Assembly (NCBI GenBank): GCA_019348265.1
Contig: JAHWJV010000239.1
Coordinates: 1 to 6,017, forward strand
DNA length: 6,017 nt
Source of the DNA: Gemmatimonadota bacterium
Lineage (GTDB): Bacteria > Gemmatimonadota > Gemmatimonadetes > Longimicrobiales > Longimicrobiaceae
Direction of reading: 5' to 3'
Shown in pieces: positions 1 through 5,163 of this stretch. The notes beneath the pieces are model-generated. The model had not been told where the DNA came from, did not search any database, and saw nothing but the letters and a program-made list of their open reading frames with translations. The translations under genes were made by a program, and so were the position numbers. Each line of letters starts with the position of its first letter. Within the stretch, counting starts at the first letter, position 1.

Positions 1-60
1 GACCGGGTCAAGCTCCAGACCCTCTACAGCCAGCGGTACACCGTCGGCCGCGTCCGGTAG
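1..60 (+). CDS. C-terminal end of an unidentified protein (partial)
   Basis: Frame 1 is open from the window edge to a TAG at 58-60 and encodes 19 residues ending YTVGRVR. All 19 sense codons end in G or C, which matches the codon style of the clear genes downstream; the other two forward frames read as low-complexity Ala/Arg/Pro/Ser sequence. This supports a real gene whose body lies to the left. The tail is too short to name a family. It runs in the same direction as the redox operon but is separated from it by 273 bases containing hairpins, so co-transcription is uncertain. Confidence 0.6.
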   Translation, partial: DRVKLQTLYSQRYTVGRVR

Positions 61-163
61 TCGGGGCGAGGCCCGCGGCCCGCCGTCGTCGCTCCCGCAC
101 TGCACGCGCGAGAGCTCGTGCCGCCGTGCCCGCTGGCCAGGCGCCCGTGGAGCGCTCACCATC

Positions 164-186
164 GGGCCAGGGCCACGCCCTGTCCC
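164..186 (+). terminator. Short hairpin downstream of the first gene
   Basis: CAGGGC (168-173) and GCCCTG (177-182) form a perfect 6-bp stem around a CAC loop. One C/T mismatch further out, GGG (164-166) pairs with CCC (184-186). It lies about 100 bases after the stop of the leftmost gene and has no T-tract, so if it takes part in termination it is not a classical intrinsic terminator. Short GC stems arise easily by chance at this base composition. Confidence 0.25.
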
Positions 187-212
187 AGTCCGCTCGCCCG
201 ACCACCGCGCAA

Positions 213-249
213 CACCGGCCCCGGCTCATCGACAGCCGGACCGGCGGTG
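213..249 (+). terminator. Larger hairpin in the leader region of the redox operon
   Basis: CCGGCT (221-226) pairs with AGCCGG (234-239) around a 7-base loop. Below it GCC (218-220) pairs with GGC (243-245), and CACC (213-216) pairs with GGTG (246-249), with small bulges between. The structure lies between the leftmost gene and the first operon gene. It could end upstream transcription or, if the operon transcript starts before it, be a leader structure. A weakly T-rich stretch follows (GTTCT at 254-258) but no true T-tract. The rest of 61-333 shows no gene on either strand that I would defend. Confidence 0.3.
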
Positions 250-287
250 ACTCGTTCTAACCCCGCGAAACACGCGAGCCGATACTC

Positions 288-293
288 GGGAGG
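288..293 (+). promoter_or_regulatory. Strong Shine-Dalgarno sequence GGGAGG
   Basis: GGGAGG is followed after 5 bases by an ATG at 299, an ideal arrangement. That ATG is not in the frame of the [2Fe-2S] domain of the next gene, whose frame has a TGA at 295-297 and its first start codon at 334. The ATG at 334 has only a poor match (GGGA at 328-331, too close). Either 334 is used with a weak site, 299 begins a short leader peptide, or a further frameshift near the start separates 299 from the reductase frame. Confidence 0.45.
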
Positions 294-333
294 GTGAGAT
301 GAGGCCACCCCACTCACGAGTGAACGCGGGATC

Positions 334-978
334 ATGTTTCGTAGCGTTTCGAGCGGCCAGCCGGACGGCGAGCGCGAGCTCCGGGACCAGTGGGTCTCGG
401 ACGCCGCGAATGTGCCGCGCGGCCTGGCCATCTTCCAGCCTGGCGCCGCTTCGGCGACGGTCGACTGCCCTAAGGAGGGGGAGGAGATCGTCTGCGAGTG
501 TCTGCAGGTGCCGCTCGAGACCGTGCGGGCCTGCATCGCGCGCGGCTTGGCCACACAGGAGGAGCTCGCCTGCGAAACCGGCGTAACCACGGTCTGCGGC
601 GGCTGCACCCCCCGCGTCTCCGCGCTGCTCGGCGTGGGGAGCGGCTTCCGCGTGCGCCTTGCCGAGGTGCGGGGGATCTCACCCGGCGTCCGGTCGTTCC
701 GCTTCGAGCCGCTCGACCCCGCGCGCGAGCTGCGGCCCGCTCTGCCCGGCCAGCACATCGTGGTGTCCGGCACGATCCGCGGGCGCCTCGTCTCGCGACC
801 TTACACGCTCACTTCGCCGGCCGGCGAGCAGGAGTTTCATGAGATCAGCGTCAAGCGCGAGCCGGATGGCCTCTTCTCCATGTGGCTCTTCTCAGATCGG
901 CGTCCAGCCACGATGCCATCTACATCACCGAGCCGCGGGGCGACTTCCACGTGGATCTGGTCGAGCGCAGCCCGGTGA
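334..978 (+). CDS. BFD [2Fe-2S] and FAD-binding part of a membrane NAD(P)H reductase (N-terminal part of a frameshifted gene)
   Basis: This is the front part of a flavin reductase. Residues 54-91 carry the BFD-type [2Fe-2S] motif: C54-x-C56, then C88-x2-C91. Residues about 103-190 form the FAD-binding domain of the ferredoxin-NADP+ reductase (FNR) superfamily, with the flavin motif RPYT at 155-158 and the ISVKREPDGLFSMWL block at 171-185. After about residue 190 this frame loses family resemblance and ends at 978. The expected continuation (DAIYITEPRGDF) begins at 912 in frame 3. Restoring one base near 895-915 gives a single 507-residue protein ending at 1856. The early codons from 349 on have strong G/C third positions. 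ATG 334 is the first start available in frame, with a weak ribosome site. The BFD iron-sulphur centre probably relays electrons to or from FAD in the cytoplasm. A true pseudogene, an assembly error and a deliberate shift all remain possible. Confidence 0.8.
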   Translation: MFRSVSSGQPDGERELRDQWVSDAANVPRGLAIFQPGAASATVDCPKEGEEIVCECLQVPLETVRACIARGLATQEELACETGVTTVCGGCTPRVSALLGVGSGFRVRLAEVRGISPGVRSFRFEPLDPARELRPALPGQHIVVSGTIRGRLVSRPYTLTSPAGEQEFHEISVKREPDGLFSMWLFSDRRPATMPSTSPSRGATSTWIWSSAAR

Positions 979-1856
979 TCTTCCTGGTCGCGGGGATCGG
1001 CGTCACCCCAGCGATCGCTCTCGCGCGGTCCCTCGCGAGCGCGCCGGCGCCGCGCGGGGTGCTGATCGACTACAGCGCGCGTCAGCCCGAGGCGTTCGCC
1101 TTCCGCGACGAGCTCGAGCGGCTCTCCCGTGGGAGCCGGCGGCTCCGCGTGCTCTTCCGGGCGACGGAGAGCGGTCAGCGCCTGGGACTGTACGACATCC
1201 GCCGCTATCACCAGCGCCTGCCCGACGGCCGGTTCCGCATCTGCGGCCCGGATGGGTACCGCGAGGACATGCAGAGATACCTCGCCGAGGCGGGCGTGGA
1301 GGCGTGGCGGGTGCGGGTCGAGCAGTTCACGCCGACCCAGCGGGTCGTCACGAAGCCCGAGGTCGCGCCGCGCCGGCGGAGCGACACGCTCGTGCGCCTG
1401 CTCGGCCTTACCCTGTTGGTCGCGTACGTCGCGCAGGGCACGCTCGGCTGGACCTGGGAATGGCTCGCGGGCCTGCAGGAGCAGGAGAGCTACCGGCGCT
1501 GGTCCGGCGCCGCGCTGCTCGCCTTCATCGCCCTGCAGTGGACGCTTCCGGTGCTGCGCGTCAGTGACCGGCTGCGCGCCGCCGCCCGCGTCTACCCGTG
1601 GCACCGCTGGCTTGGAGCCATGTCGCCCGCCCTCTTCTACGCCCACGCGTCGAGCCTGGGGTACGGCTATCTGGTCGCGCTCGGCTCGGTCTACCTCGCC
1701 AACGTCCTGGTGGGCCTCGGCGACAAGACGCTGATCGGCGACCCCACGCTCCGGGAGCGCTACGGGCGCGCCTGGCTCGTGCCGCACGTCTGCCTGGCCT
1801 TCCTGACGGTCGGGCTCGCGATCTTCCACGTCATCGTCGTGCTCGGCTACCGATGA
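882..1856 (+). CDS. NAD(P)-binding domain plus five-helix cytochrome b membrane domain (C-terminal part of the frameshifted gene)
   Basis: This open frame could start at GTG 882, but that start lies inside the FAD domain and has no ribosome site, so it is best read as the rest of the gene at 334; homologous sequence begins at about 912. In the repaired protein the NAD(P)-binding domain has GIGVTP (about 221-226) and CGPDGY (about 304-309), both typical of FNR-type reductases. Five hydrophobic segments follow (roughly residues 353-375, 390-408, 425-443, 444-463, 480-504). Two of them carry His pairs: 424/438 and 485/499, each H-x13-H, as in the bis-heme helices of ferric reductases and NADPH oxidases. 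The inferred role is moving electrons from cytoplasmic NAD(P)H across the membrane through two b hemes. Placing the flavin module before the membrane module reverses the usual order of that family. It overlaps the next gene by ATGA. Confidence 0.8.
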   Translation: MALLRSASSHDAIYITEPRGDFHVDLVERSPVIFLVAGIGVTPAIALARSLASAPAPRGVLIDYSARQPEAFAFRDELERLSRGSRRLRVLFRATESGQRLGLYDIRRYHQRLPDGRFRICGPDGYREDMQRYLAEAGVEAWRVRVEQFTPTQRVVTKPEVAPRRRSDTLVRLLGLTLLVAYVAQGTLGWTWEWLAGLQEQESYRRWSGAALLAFIALQWTLPVLRVSDRLRAAARVYPWHRWLGAMSPALFYAHASSLGYGYLVALGSVYLANVLVGLGDKTLIGDPTLRERYGRAWLVPHVCLAFLTVGLAIFHVIVVLGYR

Positions 1857-2560
1857 ACACGCCTGCCTCCGGAGGCGGCAAGCCCGCCGCGCCGCATCCG
1901 CGCAAACGCATCTACGCCCTCGCCGCCGGCGTGCCGATGCTCGCCCTGATGGTTCTGCTCTTCCCCGGACGCGAGCGGCTGCGCGCGGCGGGACCCGCGA
2001 ACACCGGCCACGCGGAGCTCACCTGCGCGCAGTGCCACACGCCCGCCGACGGCACCGTCCGCCAGCAGGTGCAGGCCAACCTGCGCCACCTGCTCGGATC
2101 GCGCGCCACGCCGGCCGATTTCCTCCACAAGCCGGTGGGCAACGTGGACTGCGTGGCCTGCCACCAGAACGACGACGACCGCCACCCGACGTACCGCTTC
2201 AACGAGCCTCGCTTCGCCGATGTCCGCGCCGAGCTCGCGCCGCAGAACTGCGTGAGCTGCCACACCGAGCACACGGGCCGCCGCGTCACCGCGCAGGCGA
2301 CCGTCTGCAGCAGCTGTCACGCGGACATGGAGATCCGCGAGGATCCCATCCAGCCCACCCACTCGAAGCTGGTGGAGGGTAAGCAGTGGGCGACCTGCCT
2401 GAGCTGCCACGACTTCCACGGCAACCACGTTCGCGACACCCCGCGCATTCTCGCCAAAGCCCTCGGCTCCACGCAGGTGGAGGCATACCTGGCCGGCGGC
2501 GCGAAGATCTACGGCGAGGACGTTCGCTTCCCCGCCAGGACCGAGAGAATCGACCGATGA
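1853..2560 (+). CDS. Membrane-anchored pentaheme c-type cytochrome
   Basis: The 235-residue product has five CxxCH heme c sites, at C58, C100, C133, C152 and C182, which resemble cytochrome c3/c7-type multiheme proteins (for example the CVSCHTEHTG block at 133-142). Residues 17-38 are a basic stretch (RKR) followed by one hydrophobic helix with no clear cleavage site, consistent with an N-terminal anchor and a periplasmic heme domain. Eight further histidines lie around the hemes (53, 79, 92, 111, 140, 170, 189, 192), enough for distal ligands. The last 45 or so residues carry no heme site. The start is the ATG at 1853 overlapping the stop of the reductase gene (ATGA); with no obvious Shine-Dalgarno, translation is probably coupled. 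Although the frame is open further upstream, that part is a shadow of the reductase gene. It is the likely acceptor of electrons from the cytochrome b domain, inferred from gene order. Confidence 0.9.
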   Translation: MNTPASGGGKPAAPHPRKRIYALAAGVPMLALMVLLFPGRERLRAAGPANTGHAELTCAQCHTPADGTVRQQVQANLRHLLGSRATPADFLHKPVGNVDCVACHQNDDDRHPTYRFNEPRFADVRAELAPQNCVSCHTEHTGRRVTAQATVCSSCHADMEIREDPIQPTHSKLVEGKQWATCLSCHDFHGNHVRDTPRILAKALGSTQVEAYLAGGAKIYGEDVRFPARTERIDR

Positions 2561-3396
2561 AGATCCACCGCTCCCTGCTCGTCGCGCTGTCCCTCGTGGC
2601 GCTCTGCATCTACCTCTTCGTGAGCGCCCCGCCGGCGCTCACCGAGACGGCCGAGCAGCCCGCCGGGTCGATCCCCATCGAGCGCGTCCTGGAGACTGTC
2701 GCCGCCGAGAACGACATCGTGCGGAAGCTCTACACCCAGGAGATCGTGGGGAAGGGAAAGCTCGCCGGCCTGCAGTTCGACGAGCAGTGGCAGAAGCCGG
2801 AGGTGCAGGCCGGACCGCTCCCCGCGCTCTTTCTGCGCGAAGCCGCGCGCAGCCTCCAGAAGAAGTCGGTGCCCCTCGGCCTCTTCCTCGGCTCGGACTT
2901 TCCGATCAGCTCCGCGAACCGCTTCGACCGGACGCAGAACGAGATCTTTCAGCGCCTGCGCGGCGACCGGAAGCCGCAGCACTTCTATGCCGCGGACACG
3001 AAGCTGCACACCGCCATGTTCCCCGACGTGGCCGGCGTCGAGGGGTGCGTCACCTGTCACAACGAGCACCCGGAATCACCGAAAACCGACTGGAAGCTCG
3101 ACGATGTGATGGGCGCCACCACCTGGACCTACCCTAAGGCCACCGTCACCCCCACCGAGTACCTCCAGATCGTGGCGGCCGTGCGCGAGAGCTTCGCGGA
3201 CGCGTACGCGGCGTACCTGCAGGAGGTGAAAACCTTCGCGGCGGCTCCCGAAGTCGGCGGGCGCTGGCCCGCCGAGGGGTTCTACCTGCCGTCGGGCGAG
3301 GTGTTCATGGCCGAGTTCGCGAAGCTTGCTTCCAGCGGGACGGTGGACCGGCTGCTGATCGGCTCGGCGCCGGCGGCCCGGACGGCGTCGGAATAG
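2557..3396 (+). CDS. Exported monoheme DUF3365 (Tll0287-like) protein
   Basis: The 279-residue product begins with a signal peptide or anchor (basic MKIHR, then hydrophobic residues 7-23, with SAPPA as a possible cleavage region). The DUF3365 / Tll0287-like signature is clear: SDFPISSANRFDRTQNE at 113-129 followed by the heme-binding CVTCH at 164-168 and NEHPESPKTDWKLDDVMG at 169-186. Tll0287-like domains have a PAS-like fold with one c-type heme, and in many proteins they form the extracellular sensor part of signalling proteins. Here the domain is free-standing, with no kinase, cyclase or HAMP module, and about 90 extra C-terminal residues. Its start overlaps the pentaheme gene stop (ATGA), with GAGAG at 2542-2546 as a possible ribosome site. 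It could be a terminal electron carrier, a redox sensor subunit, or an oxidoreductase of unknown substrate; position in the operon favours an electron-transfer or redox-sensing role outside the cytoplasm. Confidence 0.88.
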   Translation: MKIHRSLLVALSLVALCIYLFVSAPPALTETAEQPAGSIPIERVLETVAAENDIVRKLYTQEIVGKGKLAGLQFDEQWQKPEVQAGPLPALFLREAARSLQKKSVPLGLFLGSDFPISSANRFDRTQNEIFQRLRGDRKPQHFYAADTKLHTAMFPDVAGVEGCVTCHNEHPESPKTDWKLDDVMGATTWTYPKATVTPTEYLQIVAAVRESFADAYAAYLQEVKTFAAAPEVGGRWPAEGFYLPSGEVFMAEFAKLASSGTVDRLLIGSAPAARTASE

Positions 3397-3420
3397 ACCG
3401 GCAGAGGGGAAGCGTCTTGG

Positions 3421-3465
3421 ACGCAGGACGGCCGGACCGCAATCGCGGTCCGGCCGTTCGTGCGT
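3421..3465 (+). terminator. Very strong hairpin ending the redox operon
   Basis: ACGGCCGGACCGC (3428-3440) and GCGGTCCGGCCGT (3445-3457) are perfectly complementary over 13 bp around an AATC loop. Beyond a small internal loop, ACGCA (3421-3425) pairs with TGCGT (3461-3465). It starts 24 bases after the stop of the DUF3365 gene, the right place for a terminator or a 3'-end-protecting stem. There is no T-tract after it, so it is not a textbook intrinsic terminator. The core is nearly symmetric and would also fold in a transcript from the other strand. Confidence 0.65.
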
Positions 3466-3791
3466 GGCACGGGCAGGACCGGGGGGAGGGGCAGCTGGAG
3501 CGGCGCTGAGGCCCCGAGTGCCCTCCCGCACGTGCTTCGTGGCAGTCTCCAGCACGATCTCAGGGTCGGGTGGAAGTGGCCGGGAACTTTCCTCAACCCT
3601 GGGGGTCGCGGACTTCCCCGCATGATTCGGATCAGGGGTTCTCGCCCCGAGGGTGGCAAGCTCGGGCTCCATCGTGCCGTGTACAGGAGGTCGAGGTCCG
3701 CCGTCCGGGATCCGCGATGTGTCGACTGGTCCCTATCCTGCTTCCGTCGGCAGCTCGCACCTGCTCCAGGAACCGTCGCGCGAGGTAGACC
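3466..3791. other. Non-coding stretch between the redox operon and the DUF3616 gene
   Basis: No convincing gene is present on either strand; open frames here read as low-complexity Arg/Gly/Pro/Ser with no third-position bias. It holds an ECF-type promoter candidate (3583-3607) and a patch of potential pairing: AACCCTG (3595-3601) with CAGGGGTT (3633-3640, one bulged G), enclosing GGGG (3602-3605) with CCCC (3616-3619), then GGGG-TTCTCG-CCCC. If transcription starts just after the promoter candidate, the mRNA leader would be about 180 bases and include part of this structure. A ribosome site GAGG at 3782-3785 serves the gene at 3792. Confidence 0.5.
3583..3607 (+). promoter_or_regulatory. ECF-sigma-type promoter candidate upstream of the DUF3616 gene
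   Basis: GGAAC (3583-3587, continuing as GGAACTTT) lies 16 bases before GGTC (3604-3607, followed by G). ECF sigma factors commonly use GGAAC at -35 and a GTC-containing -10 separated by 16-17 bases. A similar pair with the same spacing precedes the sigma gene at 5164. The predicted start would lie about 175-180 bases before the coding region. The match is by eye only. Confidence 0.33.
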
Positions 3792-4877
3792 ATGCCGCCC
3801 AGAGCCAGCACGCTGAAGCTGAACTTCGAATCCGCCGAGGGCGAGGACCTCGTCCGAGGCCAGCTCTCCGCCGTGGTCCAGACCGGCGAGCACCTCTGGA
3901 TCGCCTCCGACGAGTCCAACAGCGTGGAGCGCCTCTCCAGGAGGGAGGGCGGCGAATACGCGCAGCACAAGACCTTCGCCCTCTCGGAGTACGTGGACCT
4001 CCCCGCGGGCGACGAGGAGATCGACATCGAGGGGATGGACTACGACGGCGGTTACCTCTGGATCACCGGCTCCCACAGCCTGAAGCGCCGGAAGCCGAAA
4101 GGCAGCGACCCGGAGAAGGGCGCGCAGCGCCTGGCCGAGCTGCGCGCCGACGGCAACCGCTACCTGATCGCCCGCATCCCGCTGCACGAGATCGACCGGA
4201 CCGACTGGGTCCCGGCGCGCAGCTGCCGCGACACCCAGGGCGACCGCACCTCAGCGCGGCTGATGGGTAGCGACCGCGGCAACGTGCTCACGGAGGTGCT
4301 GCGCGTCGACGAGCACCTCGCCCCGTTCCTGGCCATCCCCGGCAAGGACAACGGCCTCGACGTCGAGGGGATCGCGGTCCACGGCAACCGCGTCTTCCTG
4401 GGGCTGCGCGGGCCGGTGCTGCGCGGGTGGGCGGTGGTGCTGGAGCTCTGGTTGGAAGAGGCCGGACCCGGGCTGCTGGGTCTGGGACCGGTGAAAGGGA
4501 GCGACCGCCCGTACCGCAAGCACTTCCTCGACCTGCGCGGGCTCGGCGTCCGCGATCTCCAGTTCCACAAATCGGACCTGCTGATCCTCGCCGGTCCCAC
4601 CATGGACGTGGACGGGCCGGCGGCCGTGTACCGCTGGAAGAAGCCGCTCGACGCCGAAGCTGGGGTGCTGCTGGACCGCGACGAGCTGGACCAGGTGCTG
4701 GAACTCCCGTACGGCATCGGCGAGGAGGGCGCGTACGACCACCCGGAGGGGATGACCGTGTTCGCGGAGGCGGGGGAGAAGCCGAAGCAGCTGCTGGTGG
4801 TGTACGATTCGCCCCATTCCGGGCGGATCGAGGGGGAGGGCGGAGTGCAGGCGGATCTCTTCGCGTTCGGTGGCTGA
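3792..4877 (+). CDS. DUF3616 family protein, probable cytoplasmic beta-propeller
   Basis: The 361-residue product has no signal peptide or membrane segment. It matches the DUF3616 family, judged from two characteristic blocks: DIEGMDYDGGYLWITGSHSL (78-97) and GLDVEGIAVHGNRVFLGLRG (188-207). A third, shorter version, DHPEGMTVF, is at 317-324, and an early strand pair with LWIASDESNS is at 35-44. These D-x-E-G-(I/M) units followed by beta-strand sequence look like propeller blades, as in esterase-like or phytase-like proteins; no catalytic function is established and none is claimed. The start at ATG 3792 is supported by GAGG at 3782-3785 with good spacing. It is separated from both neighbours by long non-coding regions, so it is probably transcribed alone, perhaps from the ECF-type promoter candidate at 3583. 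Confidence 0.85.
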   Translation: MPPRASTLKLNFESAEGEDLVRGQLSAVVQTGEHLWIASDESNSVERLSRREGGEYAQHKTFALSEYVDLPAGDEEIDIEGMDYDGGYLWITGSHSLKRRKPKGSDPEKGAQRLAELRADGNRYLIARIPLHEIDRTDWVPARSCRDTQGDRTSARLMGSDRGNVLTEVLRVDEHLAPFLAIPGKDNGLDVEGIAVHGNRVFLGLRGPVLRGWAVVLELWLEEAGPGLLGLGPVKGSDRPYRKHFLDLRGLGVRDLQFHKSDLLILAGPTMDVDGPAAVYRWKKPLDAEAGVLLDRDELDQVLELPYGIGEEGAYDHPEGMTVFAEAGEKPKQLLVVYDSPHSGRIEGEGGVQADLFAFGG

Positions 4878-5068
4878 GCCTCGCCCCTCGCCCTCGCAGC
4901 AGCTCCGGCGCGAGCGCGGTAGAGCGGTAATGAACCGACGCGGCGGCGGATGACAAGGCTCAGCTCTCAGGCTCCCCAACGGCGTTGAAGCGGTTGGCCC
5001 GGGTGCGACGCGACAGGTGAACCTTACATCGCGTGCGCTCCACGGCCCGCTATGGAGGAGAGCTTCCC

Positions 5069-5093
5069 GGAATGTTTCTGTTGCCCTCGCGTC
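5069..5093 (+). promoter_or_regulatory. ECF-sigma-type promoter candidate upstream of the sigma factor gene
   Basis: GGAAT (5069-5073) lies 16 bases before CGTC (5090-5093, followed by G), about 70 bases before the sigma factor start. GGAAC-N16/17-CGTC is a common ECF promoter form, and ECF sigma genes often transcribe themselves, so this suits autoregulation. An alternative housekeeping-type reading in the same place is TTGCCC (5081-5086), a 16-base spacer and CTTAAT (5103-5108). The remainder of 4878-5163 shows no gene and no strong hairpin. Confidence 0.4.
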
Positions 5094-5163
5094 GAGTCCC
5101 CGCTTAATTTCCGTCCACTTCGATTCCGCCTCGGAGAAGCCGCTGTGTTCATCACCGGAGACG

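Noticed and set aside
281..286. Housekeeping -10 box GATACT before the redox operon
   Set aside because: Four of six matches, but no acceptable -35 element lies 16-18 bases upstream and it nearly abuts the ribosome site.
886..915. Programmed -1 ribosomal frameshift
   Set aside because: No slippery heptamer and no obvious pseudoknot or Shine-Dalgarno-like stimulator at the junction; a lesion or assembly error is simpler.
837..1829. Long open frame on the minus strand opposite the reductase gene (330 codons)
   Set aside because: It is antisense to clear FNR and membrane-domain sequence, is Arg/Ala/Glu/Gly-rich and shows no recognisable domain; long antisense frames are common in GC-rich DNA. 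The same applies to the minus-strand frames at 156-773, 2509-3069, 3282-4187, 4251-5189 and 5200-5946.
2593..2604. Lipoprotein signal (C16) in the DUF3365 protein
   Set aside because: The residues before the cysteine (VAL) do not fit a lipobox, which needs a small residue at -1, and the cysteine sits mid-helix.
3465..3480. Sigma-54 promoter (TGGCACG at 3465-3471)
   Set aside because: The -12 element should be close to TTGCA four bases later but reads GGACC.
3634..3650. tRNA-like T-arm (GGGG-TTC...-CCCC)
   Set aside because: The loop is six bases and lacks the canonical T-loop pattern, and no acceptor stem, D-arm or anticodon arm can be drawn around it.
3460..3816. 118-codon open frame on the plus strand between the operon and the DUF3616 gene
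   Set aside because: It has no third-position bias, starts inside the strong hairpin with no ribosome site, overlaps the next gene start and has no recognisable motif.
5017..5163. GTG 5017 as the sigma factor start
   Set aside because: The extra 49 residues lack sigma similarity and third-position bias, and the region contains the promoter candidate; ATG 5164 has a ribosome site and fits the family length.
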